Shown here: in pieces, positions 1 through 5,289 of the stretch | How the letters are laid out: each line of letters opens with the position of its first letter | Numbering within the stretch: the stretch's first letter is position 1 | Assembly (NCBI GenBank): GCA_938028645.1 | Contig: CALIMD010000053.1 | Span: 1 to 5,289, forward strand | Length of the DNA stretch: 5,289 nt | Source: an uncultured Alphaproteobacteria bacterium | GTDB taxonomy: Bacteria > Pseudomonadota > Alphaproteobacteria > Thalassobaculales > Thalassobaculaceae | Direction: 5' to 3' | Notes under the pieces: generated by a model | The model's database searches: none | Seen by the model: only the letters and a program-made list of their open reading frames with translations | What the model was told of the DNA's origin: nothing | Made by a program: the position numbers and the translations under genes

Positions 1-639
1 AGAGCTAATTTCATAATGCGGCGATTGGGAGAACTCTACCCAGCGACCCCTGTTCCATTGGATCATAGAAGTTTATACGAGTTACTGGTCGCTGTTTTGC
101 TTAGTGCACAATGTACAGACAAAAGAGTTAATCTTGTAACACCAATATTGTTTGCCGAGGCAAATACTCCATTTGAAATGCAGCATATGAAGCTCGATCG
201 GATCTATGAAATCATTCGCCCATGCGGGTTAGCTCCAAAAAAATCATCTGCGATCTTAGAGTTATCTAAAATACTGGTGGAACGGTATGATGGCCTAGTC
301 CCAGAAAATATGAAAAAATTAGAAGAATTGCCCGGCGTAGGACACAAAACGGCCAGCGTCGTCATGTCACAAGGCTTTGGTCATCCCGCCTTTCCGGTAG
401 ACACACATATTCATCGCTTAGCGCAACGCTGGGGATTAACGAAAGGGAAAAATGTTGTTCAAACCGAGCGCGATCTCAAAGGCATATTTCCTAAATCTGC
501 ATGGAATAAACTACATTTACAAATAATTTTCTATGGAAGGGAATTTTGTACAGCACATGGATGTGACGGTCGTGTCTGCGAAATTTGTACTACATGTTAT
601 CCCAACAGAAAGAAACCCGTTCAAACAAAAAAGCCATAG
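1..639 (+). CDS. nth: Endonuclease III (DNA glycosylase/AP lyase), 5' end probably outside the window
   Basis: Base-excision repair enzyme that removes oxidised pyrimidines and nicks the abasic site by beta-elimination. Numbering from the ATG at 16 (207 residues): the family block LLSAQCTD lies at 29-35, the helix-hairpin-helix LPGVGHKTA at 105-113 with the catalytic lysine K111, and VDTH at 128-131 with the catalytic aspartate D129. The C-terminal iron-sulfur region has cysteines 178, 183, 188, 191 and 194, which do not fit the E. coli spacing C-X6-C-X2-C-X5-C. The frame stays open from base 1 to the ATG at 16 (codons reading R-A-N-F-I), there is no ribosome binding site before that ATG, and E. 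coli Nth has about ten more residues before the equivalent LGELYP region. The true start therefore probably lies upstream of the window. The gene converges with the crotonase gene. The family call is certain; only the start is open. Confidence 0.96.
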   Translation, partial: RANFIMRRLGELYPATPVPLDHRSLYELLVAVLLSAQCTDKRVNLVTPILFAEANTPFEMQHMKLDRIYEIIRPCGLAPKKSSAILELSKILVERYDGLVPENMKKLEELPGVGHKTASVVMSQGFGHPAFPVDTHIHRLAQRWGLTKGKNVVQTERDLKGIFPKSAWNKLHLQIIFYGREFCTAHGCDGRVCEICTTCYPNRKKPVQTKKP

Positions 640-641
640 GC

Positions 642-672
642 CTGTTATTCAAGTAAACAGTATTTTTGATTT
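642..672 (+). terminator. Weak possible terminator after nth
   Basis: Three bases after the nth stop, CTGTT (642-646) can pair with AACAG (656-660) around a 9-base loop, followed by TATTTTTGATTT. The stem is only five pairs and AT-rich, so this is a weak candidate. Its place between two convergent genes is where a terminator is expected. An alternative six-pair stem, AGTAAA (652-657) with TTTACT (670-675), overlaps it. Confidence 0.3.
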
Positions 673-686
673 ACTATAGGATTATA

Positions 687-1469
687 TTAATCATCCTGAT
701 CATCAAAACGCCCACCACGACCACGTCCTGACGCAAAGCGTTCGGCACCTGCAAATGCCTCCCGTTCCAAAATCGAATGGGCAGCTTTCCCTTCAATCCG
801 CAGTGCCTCTTCCATCGAAAAGGACCATTGATTTATGGTTGAATGCCGATCTGCCTGCATACATTCCTGAGGGACTGCGGCAATTTCACGAGCCAAGCGC
901 TCTGCTTCTGAGCGTGACGTCCCCGCCTTCACGACCCGATTGGCCAATCCAATTTTGAGTGCTTCATCAGCATTAACCGGCCTCCCAGTTAAAATCATAT
1001 CCATTGCCCGGCCATGTCCTATCAGACGAGGTAGACGAACCGTACCACCATCAATTAATGGCACCCCCCATCGCCGACAATAAACACCAAAAACCGCATT
1101 ATCTTCGGCCACACGGAGATCGCACCACAACGCAAGTTCAAGTCCACCTGCGACAGCATAGCCGCTCACAGCAGCGATAACTGGTTTGCCAACCGGTGTT
1201 CGTGTTGGTCCCATTGGCCCAGGCCCTTTACCTTCCGGGTCTACTATTTTCCGTCGACTAGGATCACTCATAGCTTTCAGATCCGCACCAGAGCAAAAAT
1301 GTCCGCCTTTACCCCAAAGCACCGCTACTCGCGCGTTTGCATCACTATCAAATTCATCGAAAGCACTTTGCAGCAACTCCCTTGTTGGTTGGTCCACGGC
1401 ATTTCGGACTTCAGGGCGATGCAATATAATCGTCCAAATATCATCATTTTTCTCTATTTCTACGGCCAT
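687..1469 (-). CDS. Crotonase / enoyl-CoA hydratase family protein, atypical active site
   Basis: A 260-residue protein, the usual length for a single-domain crotonase, acting on acyl-CoA thioesters in the cytoplasm. Seen in sequence: an N-terminal HRPEVRNA block (17-24), the first oxyanion-hole segment HFCSGADLK (57-65), the second in VSGYAVAGGLELAL (101-114), and a C-terminal helical part from about 195. The first catalytic glutamate of rat mitochondrial hydratase (E144) matches E111. The second (E164) aligns with C131 in FGVYCRRWGVPL (127-138), so classical syn-hydration of enoyl-CoA is doubtful; isomerase, hydrolase or other crotonase chemistry is possible. The frame extends upstream to a TTG at 1538, but the ATG at 1469 has a strong AAGGGGA site and gives the normal family N-terminus. 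It appears to be a single-gene unit with its own leader; no partner gene on this strand points to a pathway. Family is certain, reaction unknown. Confidence 0.93.
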   Translation of the reverse strand: MAVEIEKNDDIWTIILHRPEVRNAVDQPTRELLQSAFDEFDSDANARVAVLWGKGGHFCSGADLKAMSDPSRRKIVDPEGKGPGPMGPTRTPVGKPVIAAVSGYAVAGGLELALWCDLRVAEDNAVFGVYCRRWGVPLIDGGTVRLPRLIGHGRAMDMILTGRPVNADEALKIGLANRVVKAGTSRSEAERLAREIAAVPQECMQADRHSTINQWSFSMEEALRIEGKAAHSILEREAFAGAERFASGRGRGGRFDDQDD

Positions 1470-1473
1470 TATT

Positions 1474-1480
1474 TCCCCTT
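1474..1480 (-). promoter_or_regulatory. Ribosome binding site of the crotonase gene
   Basis: On the minus strand this reads AAGGGGA, four bases before the ATG at 1469. It is a strong Shine-Dalgarno match and decides the start in favour of the 260-residue protein over the 283-residue form that begins with TTG at 1538. Confidence 0.8.
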
Positions 1481-1549
1481 TTCCAAAATGATTCTTTGTG
1501 ACACCTTGACCAAGCCTATTTAAAAAACCATCAAGCAAGACCCAGTTTT

Positions 1550-1578
1550 TAAATATTTCAACTAACTTTGCTCCACAA
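1550..1578 (-). promoter_or_regulatory. Candidate sigma-70-type promoter for the crotonase gene
   Basis: On the minus strand TTGTGG (1573-1578) and TATTTA (1550-1555) are separated by 17 bases, about 80 bases before the crotonase ATG. The -35 box matches the consensus at three positions and the -10 box at four. In AT-rich DNA such matches arise often, so this is tentative. Confidence 0.25.
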
Positions 1579-1688
1579 TAAAACGACAGTACAAGATGGA
1601 ATAAGTCTACCGGTGGTGATTATCCAATAATTTCCCTGGAAAATTGATCTGAGTTTATTATTATCAGACTAAGTTATTTCTAAGTCGC

Positions 1689-2066
1689 TTGAATCTACTA
1701 CAAGATAAAGCTTCAAGTTGCCCTGGCCAGTTAAAATCACTCCTCAAAAATAAAGTTAGTCGCGCAGTTGAATTTGCCAATCTTGTAGCCGAAAATCCCA
1801 ACAATGAGTCCGAATGCAGACGAGCCGCTGGTGGTCTTTTTCATGCTAAAACTGCCACAAATTTGGTCTCAGAAGGTGCCAAACTCGGTGCAGAGAGCGG
1901 CGATGCACGACGCCTTATTCTAGCCCGCCTAGTTGTCGAAACTAGACTCACTCCGCAGGATCCATTAGCGGTCGGTGATGGTCCATTTCAAACTGAAGCG
2001 TCAAAGCTCCTGATAGATGAAGCGCCCGTTAGTCTCGATAGAGCACTAGAAATAATATCACTATAG
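1689..2066 (+). pseudogene. Possible gene remnant: C-terminal part of a helical, perhaps acyl-CoA-dehydrogenase-like protein
   Basis: An open frame of 125 residues counted from a TTG at 1689. Its codon use and amino-acid make-up look like a real protein: rich in Ala, Leu, Glu and Arg, predicted mostly helical, no membrane segment or signal. The stretch from about residue 22 to 90 has the rhythm of the C-terminal helical region of acyl-CoA dehydrogenases (AidB-like branch), including ARLVVETRLTPQDPL at 79-93. This is a recollection-level resemblance, not a motif proof. No flavin-binding or catalytic part is present. No ribosome binding site precedes the TTG, no ATG or GTG start exists in frame, and the frame is closed by TGA at 1650-1652. 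That suggests the 5' part was lost and the rest is decaying. It could instead be a small expressed gene of unknown function. It ends convergently, 6 bases from the sodium channel gene. Confidence 0.45.
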
Positions 2067-2072
2067 GACGAT

Positions 2073-2888
2073 TTATTGCCGCGGCGGATTAATTATCAAA
2101 CGCTTTAGTTCCTCTATTTCTCTCCGTATTGTTCGTAATTCCTCCTTGTGTTCCTCACTTGTATATCTTTTATTCACTTCCGTTTCACTTGTCTCAACCG
2201 TTTGTTTACCTTCATTTAATGTCTGCATAGAATCTATTATGATAGCGATAAACAGATTTAATACGGTAAAACTCGATAAAATTATAAAAGCGACAAATAA
2301 AACCCAAGCCCACGGATAAATTTCCATTACGGGTCGGACAATGCCCATGGACCAGCTTTCTAATGTCATAATTTGGAAAAGTGTAAACATTGAGTCACCC
2401 AGGGTACCAAACCAATCCGGGAAATTTTGTCCAAATATTTTTGTCGTAATCACCGAAAACACATAAAACACCAATAAAAGCAGTACAATTATGGCGCCCA
2501 CACCGGGAACGGCATGCAAAAGTGCCACAACAATTCTGCGCAACCGCGGCACAGTTGAAACCAATCGAAATACTCTCAGCACTCTTAAAGCCCTGAGAAC
2601 CGCCAATGCCTCATTAGATGGAACTAATGTTATAGCTACCACTATAAAATCAAAAATCCCCCAAGGGTCTCGAAAAAAATCGCGCCCCTTCGCAAAAATT
2701 CGAAGCCCTAGCTCTATACAGAAAACTATGATGACTCCATGATCAAACAGCACCAATTCCCGGCCAATGAGTTCCATCACTTTTGGCGATGTTTCTAAAC
2801 CAAGTATCAGGGCGTTCACTATGATCAGACCCATTATGAAATTTTTGAAGAAGGGATGATCAACGAGTAGATTTACTTTGTATCGCAA
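2073..2888 (-). CDS. Voltage-gated sodium channel, single-domain NavMs/NaChBac type
   Basis: Inner-membrane channel subunit of 271 residues expected to form a homotetramer and conduct sodium on depolarisation. Segments seen: S1 about 13-32, S2 about 48-66, S3 about 76-90, S4 about 94-120 with arginines at 99, 102, 105 and 108 at every third position, S5 about 127-149, pore and filter, S6 about 193-222. The charge-transfer residues F56 and E59 (S2) and D80 (S3) are present. The selectivity filter TLESWSM (175-181), with E177 as the filter glutamate, and the following GIVRPVM match my recollection of Magnetococcus NavMs. The cytoplasmic tail has a charged neck (222-245) and a coiled coil (246-265) with heptad positions L251, I254, I258, L261 and I265, as in the family's tetramerisation tail. 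The start is a TTG: it is the only start codon after the preceding stop that keeps S1 whole (the next Met is residue 19, inside S1), with a GGAA nine bases upstream. It lies 54 bases after the lyase gene, same strand. Confidence 0.95.
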   Translation of the reverse strand: MRYKVNLLVDHPFFKNFIMGLIIVNALILGLETSPKVMELIGRELVLFDHGVIIVFCIELGLRIFAKGRDFFRDPWGIFDFIVVAITLVPSNEALAVLRALRVLRVFRLVSTVPRLRRIVVALLHAVPGVGAIIVLLLLVFYVFSVITTKIFGQNFPDWFGTLGDSMFTLFQIMTLESWSMGIVRPVMEIYPWAWVLFVAFIILSSFTVLNLFIAIIIDSMQTLNEGKQTVETSETEVNKRYTSEEHKEELRTIRREIEELKRLIINPPRQ

Positions 2889-2942
2889 TGTTAATTGTTC
2901 CGTCGTATTTGTTATCTTTAATCTGTCAAAAAAGAATGAAAA

Positions 2943-3860
2943 TTAAACCCCAATATCTTTATTGCGTGCTGCGAAGCTACGGCTCGGGATATCTAGGATT
3001 GTTTCTATCTTTTTTGCTGTTGTTAATATTAGGTCAGTATCGAGTCCTGTGTCTAATTCAGATCTATTTAACATATTGACAATATCTTCAGTGGGTAGAT
3101 TTCCGATATCTCCCATTCCACCCGGCATGGCAATACCCCCTCCAATACCACAAATTGAGCCTTCTACTGAATTCGCACCTGCGTTGAGTGCAGCAAACAT
3201 ATTTGCGGCAGCTATACCTGTCCTCTCATGCATATGAAATCCTAATTCTAAATCAGGCCAACGGTCGCGTACAGCGGTAAAAATTCTGCTAATATGTATT
3301 GGGTTTTCCATTCCCGTACTCGCAGCCAAATACAGACGTCGGATACCCTTTTTATGAAGTTTGTTTACAACATTGAAAACCGCTTCATCAGCTATTATTC
3401 CCTGATAGGGACAGAAAAAAGTCACCCCCATCGCCATTATGAATTTTATTCCCGCTTTTTCCGCTAATTCAAAACAATCTCCCGCCGCATTTATTGCGTG
3501 ATCCAATGTCATATTCTGATTTTTTTTAAGATATGTTTCACTGACCGTCAGCAGACCAAGGATCTCGTCGACGAGACCTGACTCGATCGCTCGGATAGCA
3601 CCTTTCTTATTTGGAACTAACGCACGGTAGACCGTTCCCGGGCGCCGTTTTATTCGTTCTAAAACAGCTTCGGCATCAATTAACATGGGAACAACTTTTG
3701 GATGTGCAAAACTAGTTACTTCTATTATCGGTAAGCCAGCATCCGAGAGTAAATCGACGATCCTCACTTTATCTTCTGTTGATATCCATCGAGGAAAAGA
3801 TTGAAGTCCATCCCTTGGTCCAACTTCTGCTACAACGACCTTTTGATTTTTTTTAATCAT
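2943..3860 (-). CDS. HMG-CoA-lyase-like protein (DRE-TIM metallolyase family), divergent active site
   Basis: A 305-residue TIM-barrel protein of the HMG-CoA lyase branch, which splits 3-hydroxyacyl-CoAs into acetyl-CoA (or another acyl-CoA) and a ketone or keto acid with a divalent metal. Seen: VGPRDGLQ (13-20) with R16 and D17, IEVTSFAHP (46-54) with E47, and the metal-binding H-X-H at H209 and H211. Departures from true HMG-CoA lyase: the loop GLGGC is GIGGG (238-242), so the catalytic Cys (C266 in human) is Gly, and the loop to the metal-ligand Asn (here N254) is three residues longer. The usual SLGDT motif reads LAAST (178-182), losing the Asp. C237, five residues before G242, might or might not stand in. 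The substrate is therefore probably not HMG-CoA itself. The ATG is preceded by a purine tract AGAGAGAGAA. The gene starts 19 bases after the CoA-transferase stop, indicating one operon. Family sure, substrate unknown. Confidence 0.92.
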   Translation of the reverse strand: MIKKNQKVVVAEVGPRDGLQSFPRWISTEDKVRIVDLLSDAGLPIIEVTSFAHPKVVPMLIDAEAVLERIKRRPGTVYRALVPNKKGAIRAIESGLVDEILGLLTVSETYLKKNQNMTLDHAINAAGDCFELAEKAGIKFIMAMGVTFFCPYQGIIADEAVFNVVNKLHKKGIRRLYLAASTGMENPIHISRIFTAVRDRWPDLELGFHMHERTGIAAANMFAALNAGANSVEGSICGIGGGIAMPGGMGDIGNLPTEDIVNMLNRSELDTGLDTDLILTTAKKIETILDIPSRSFAARNKDIGV

Positions 3861-3879
3861 AGTTCTCTCTCTGGGTATT

Positions 3880-5100
3880 TTAGCCTATTTCATAACCTTC
3901 ATTCTCTAACATGTCTGGATCGAAACCGAGCATATCTATCAATACTTCCCTATTATGTTCTCCCAGTTTGGGGCCTGCATGTTTAATTTCACCAGGGGTA
4001 CGCGAGAAATTTCCAACAACATTTTGCATCTTTAAGGGGGCTTTCAACTCGCTATCTTCAACAGCCACAATATTACCCCGAGCAATAAAGTGCGGATCTT
4101 CAAATATCTCGGCTATATTATTACAAGCTGCAACAGCTGCTCCAAATTCATCGAACAGCTCAATTAAAGTGTCTCTATCAAAGTCCAAGATTGCTTTTTG
4201 CAAGGCGTCGTCTAGTGCCTCTGCATTTTGAATTCTCAATCTATTATCCAAAAATCTTGGATCGTTAATGAGATCAGGTACATGCAATGCCTCACACATG
4301 CGTTCAAAAGTCGATTGAGCACTTCCAGATATTGAAACCCATTTATCATCCTTAGTTCGGTATGTATTGCGGGGTGCGGTGAACGGAAGACGACTTCCAT
4401 TCCGTTCCTGTATTATCCCTAATTGATCATAATCAACAACCTGAGGACCAAGTAATGTGAATAACGGTTCATAAATTCCAAATTCTACAATTTGCCCCCT
4501 TCCACTATTTTGATCTCTCTCTCGTAACGCCGCCAGTGCTAAATATGCTCCCATCAAACCAGATGTTTCATCCGCAAGACCAAAACCAGGAAGTAAGGGT
4601 GGTCGATCAGGATATCCGGTGATCGATGCGAAACCCGCATATCCCTCCGCCAACGTGCCAAACCCTGGCCGATGACTATTCGGCCCGGTCTGGCCAAATC
4701 CCGTTATTCTTACCATTATAAGACCCGGGTTTATTTTACTGAGCGTTTCATAATCTAGCCCCCATTTTTCAAGCGTTCCCTTGCGATAATTCTCTATAAT
4801 TATATCCGCATCTTTGACCAAAGCCTTAACAATTTGAACTCCTAGTGGGGTACGCAAATCTGCGGTAACTGAGCGTTTATTGCGATTGACTAACTTGTAC
4901 ATCAAACCAACGCCGTCTTTATTATTACCCCAATATCGAATTTCGTCTCCGGTAACCGGTCTTTCCACTTTGATAACATCGGCCCCAAAATCGCCAAGAA
5001 ACATAGAGGATATAGGGCCTGCTAAGAAATTTGAGATATCGATAACCCGAACCCCGCTCAAGGCGCCACTCATAGGGGCCTTAATATTGTCTTTATCCAC
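3880..5100 (-). CDS. Class III CoA-transferase (CaiB/BaiF family)
   Basis: A 406-residue cytoplasmic enzyme, normal length for the family, which transfers CoA between acyl-CoA and an organic acid; the fold forms interlocked dimers. Seen: the N-terminal block GVRVIDISNFLAGP (16-29), FGADVIKVERP (38-48), NRNKRSVTADLR (72-83), ADIIIENYRKG (98-108), the glycine-rich RITGFGQTGP (131-140), and GRGQIVEFGIYEPL (200-213). The last motif normally carries the nucleophilic Asp (GRGQxxD; Asp169 in CaiB and formyl-CoA transferase); here that position is E206, encoded GAA. A carboxylate is kept, so activity may persist. Start is GTG with an AAGGA site seven bases upstream; an in-frame TAA lies just upstream at 5113-5115, and the next start would be ATG at 5073. 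It is first in a minus-strand unit with the lyase-like gene, suggesting that it activates the acid the lyase then cleaves. Dicarboxylates handled by relatives (glutarate and HMG by human SUGCT, malate or citramalate by bacterial enzymes) are candidates. Confidence 0.94.
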   Translation of the reverse strand: MDKDNIKAPMSGALSGVRVIDISNFLAGPISSMFLGDFGADVIKVERPVTGDEIRYWGNNKDGVGLMYKLVNRNKRSVTADLRTPLGVQIVKALVKDADIIIENYRKGTLEKWGLDYETLSKINPGLIMVRITGFGQTGPNSHRPGFGTLAEGYAGFASITGYPDRPPLLPGFGLADETSGLMGAYLALAALRERDQNSGRGQIVEFGIYEPLFTLLGPQVVDYDQLGIIQERNGSRLPFTAPRNTYRTKDDKWVSISGSAQSTFERMCEALHVPDLINDPRFLDNRLRIQNAEALDDALQKAILDFDRDTLIELFDEFGAAVAACNNIAEIFEDPHFIARGNIVAVEDSELKAPLKMQNVVGNFSRTPGEIKHAGPKLGEHNREVLIDMLGFDPDMLENEGYEIG

Positions 5101-5107
5101 TATCGTT

Positions 5108-5112
5108 TCCTT
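5108..5112 (-). promoter_or_regulatory. Ribosome binding site of the CoA-transferase gene
   Basis: Reads AAGGA on the minus strand, seven bases before the GTG at 5100. It supports the GTG start over the internal ATG at 5073, which has a poorer AAGG six bases upstream. Confidence 0.7.
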
Positions 5113-5129
5113 TTATAAAATTGATAATT

Positions 5130-5149
5130 AACACTAGATAGCAAGTGTT
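5130..5149 (-). promoter_or_regulatory. Inverted repeat in the leader of the CoA-transferase operon, possible operator
   Basis: AACACT (5130-5135) and AGTGTT (5144-5149) form a perfect 6-base inverted repeat with an 8-base spacer, centred about 40 bases upstream of the GTG start. The 20-base symmetric site lies where a repressor could block the promoter, but it could also fold as a small hairpin in the transcript. No regulator gene is in the window to pair with it. Confidence 0.3.
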
Positions 5150-5167
5150 GGCACGTTCTGTAAACTT

Positions 5168-5238
5168 TACTTCCTACTAAGTTGTTAAGTTTAAGGATAG
5201 CCGCTATATGCTTGATTTAATCTAAAACCGTACTTCCT
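5168..5238. repeat. Short direct repeat TACTTCCT, two copies
   Basis: TACTTCCT occurs at 5168-5175 and 5231-5238, 63 bases apart. Each copy is soon followed by ACTA (directly in the first, after GAT in the second). It could be a pair of protein-binding sites upstream of the CoA-transferase operon or chance in AT-rich DNA. Confidence 0.25.
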
Positions 5239-5289
5239 GATACTACATAAATGGTAATCATAGTTTTATATCAATATGTTTAACAACTT
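5179..5289. repeat. 10-base inverted repeat reaching the window edge
   Basis: AAGTTGTTAA at 5179-5188 is the exact reverse complement of TTAACAACTT at 5280-5289. The arms are separated by 91 bases with no open reading frame. The right arm touches the end of the window, so the match may be longer. Its role is unknown; a chance match cannot be excluded. Confidence 0.3.

Noticed and set aside
1186..1491. Plus-strand open frames lying opposite the crotonase gene.
   Set aside because: They are antisense to a clear gene, and their translations have no recognisable domain.
1470..1538. N-terminal extension of the crotonase frame to a TTG at 1538 (23 more residues).
   Set aside because: The ATG at 1469 has a strong ribosome binding site and gives the standard family N-terminus; the extension matches no crotonase feature.
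1631..1668. Small inverted repeats TTTCC/GGAAA (1631-1642) and TCTGA/TCAGA (1648-1668) before the small plus-strand frame.
   Set aside because: They are only five bases per arm and AT-rich, with no T-run or partner feature. They are expected by chance.
2045..2068. TCACTATAGGA near the end of the small plus-strand frame resembles the core of a phage T7 promoter.
   Set aside because: The upstream half of the T7 promoter does not match, there is no phage gene nearby, and ACTATAGGA also occurs at 673-681. A chance match is most likely.
2897..2929. A perfect TTGACA on the minus strand (2924-2929) between the lyase and channel genes, as a possible promoter for the channel.
   Set aside because: No convincing -10 box lies 16-18 bases downstream (the best, TACGAC, matches three of six), so it is not listed as a promoter.
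2888..3237. Plus-strand frames opposite the lyase gene, one with a hydrophobic stretch like a membrane segment.
   Set aside because: They are antisense to a clear gene; the hydrophobic run comes from AT-rich codons in the other strand, and no domain is recognisable.

Overview
The window reads as chromosomal DNA of a bacterium with fairly low G+C (about 40-45% by eye). The gene mix fits a proteobacterium, and a marine or aquatic alphaproteobacterium is my best guess: crotonase, class III CoA-transferase and HMG-CoA-lyase-like genes lie beside a NavMs-type sodium channel. That placement is inferred from gene content only; there is no rRNA or other marker. I see no tRNA, rRNA, CRISPR array, insertion sequence or phage gene.

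Layout. Positions 1-639 (+) hold nth (endonuclease III), probably cut at its 5' end by the window edge. It converges on a crotonase/enoyl-CoA hydratase family gene at 687-1469 (-), across 47 bases with a weak hairpin and T-run. The crotonase start is set by a strong ribosome binding site, shorter than the longest open frame. Positions 1470-1688 are AT-rich and hold the likely crotonase promoter. A small open frame at 1689-2066 (+) has no convincing start and looks like the C-terminal remnant of a larger helical protein, possibly acyl-CoA-dehydrogenase-like. It ends 6 bases from the 3' end of the next minus-strand gene.

Positions 2073-5100 carry three minus-strand genes, transcribed in the order CoA-transferase (3880-5100), HMG-CoA-lyase-like protein (2943-3860), sodium channel (2073-2888). 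The first two are 19 bases apart and almost surely one operon. They suggest a two-step route: CoA is moved onto an organic acid, then the 3-hydroxyacyl-CoA is split by a retro-aldol or Claisen-type cleavage. The channel follows after 54 bases in the same direction and may be co-transcribed. Positions 5101-5289 are an AT-rich leader with a strong ribosome binding site, a 20-base inverted repeat that could be an operator, and longer-range repeats.

The most notable point is that three acyl-CoA enzymes here depart from textbook active sites. The crotonase has Cys in place of the second catalytic Glu, the lyase lacks the catalytic Cys and a conserved Asp of true HMG-CoA lyases, and the CoA-transferase has Glu where the family uses its nucleophilic Asp. 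I found no clearly new multi-gene system; the CoA-transferase/lyase pair with unassigned substrate is the best candidate for new biochemistry.
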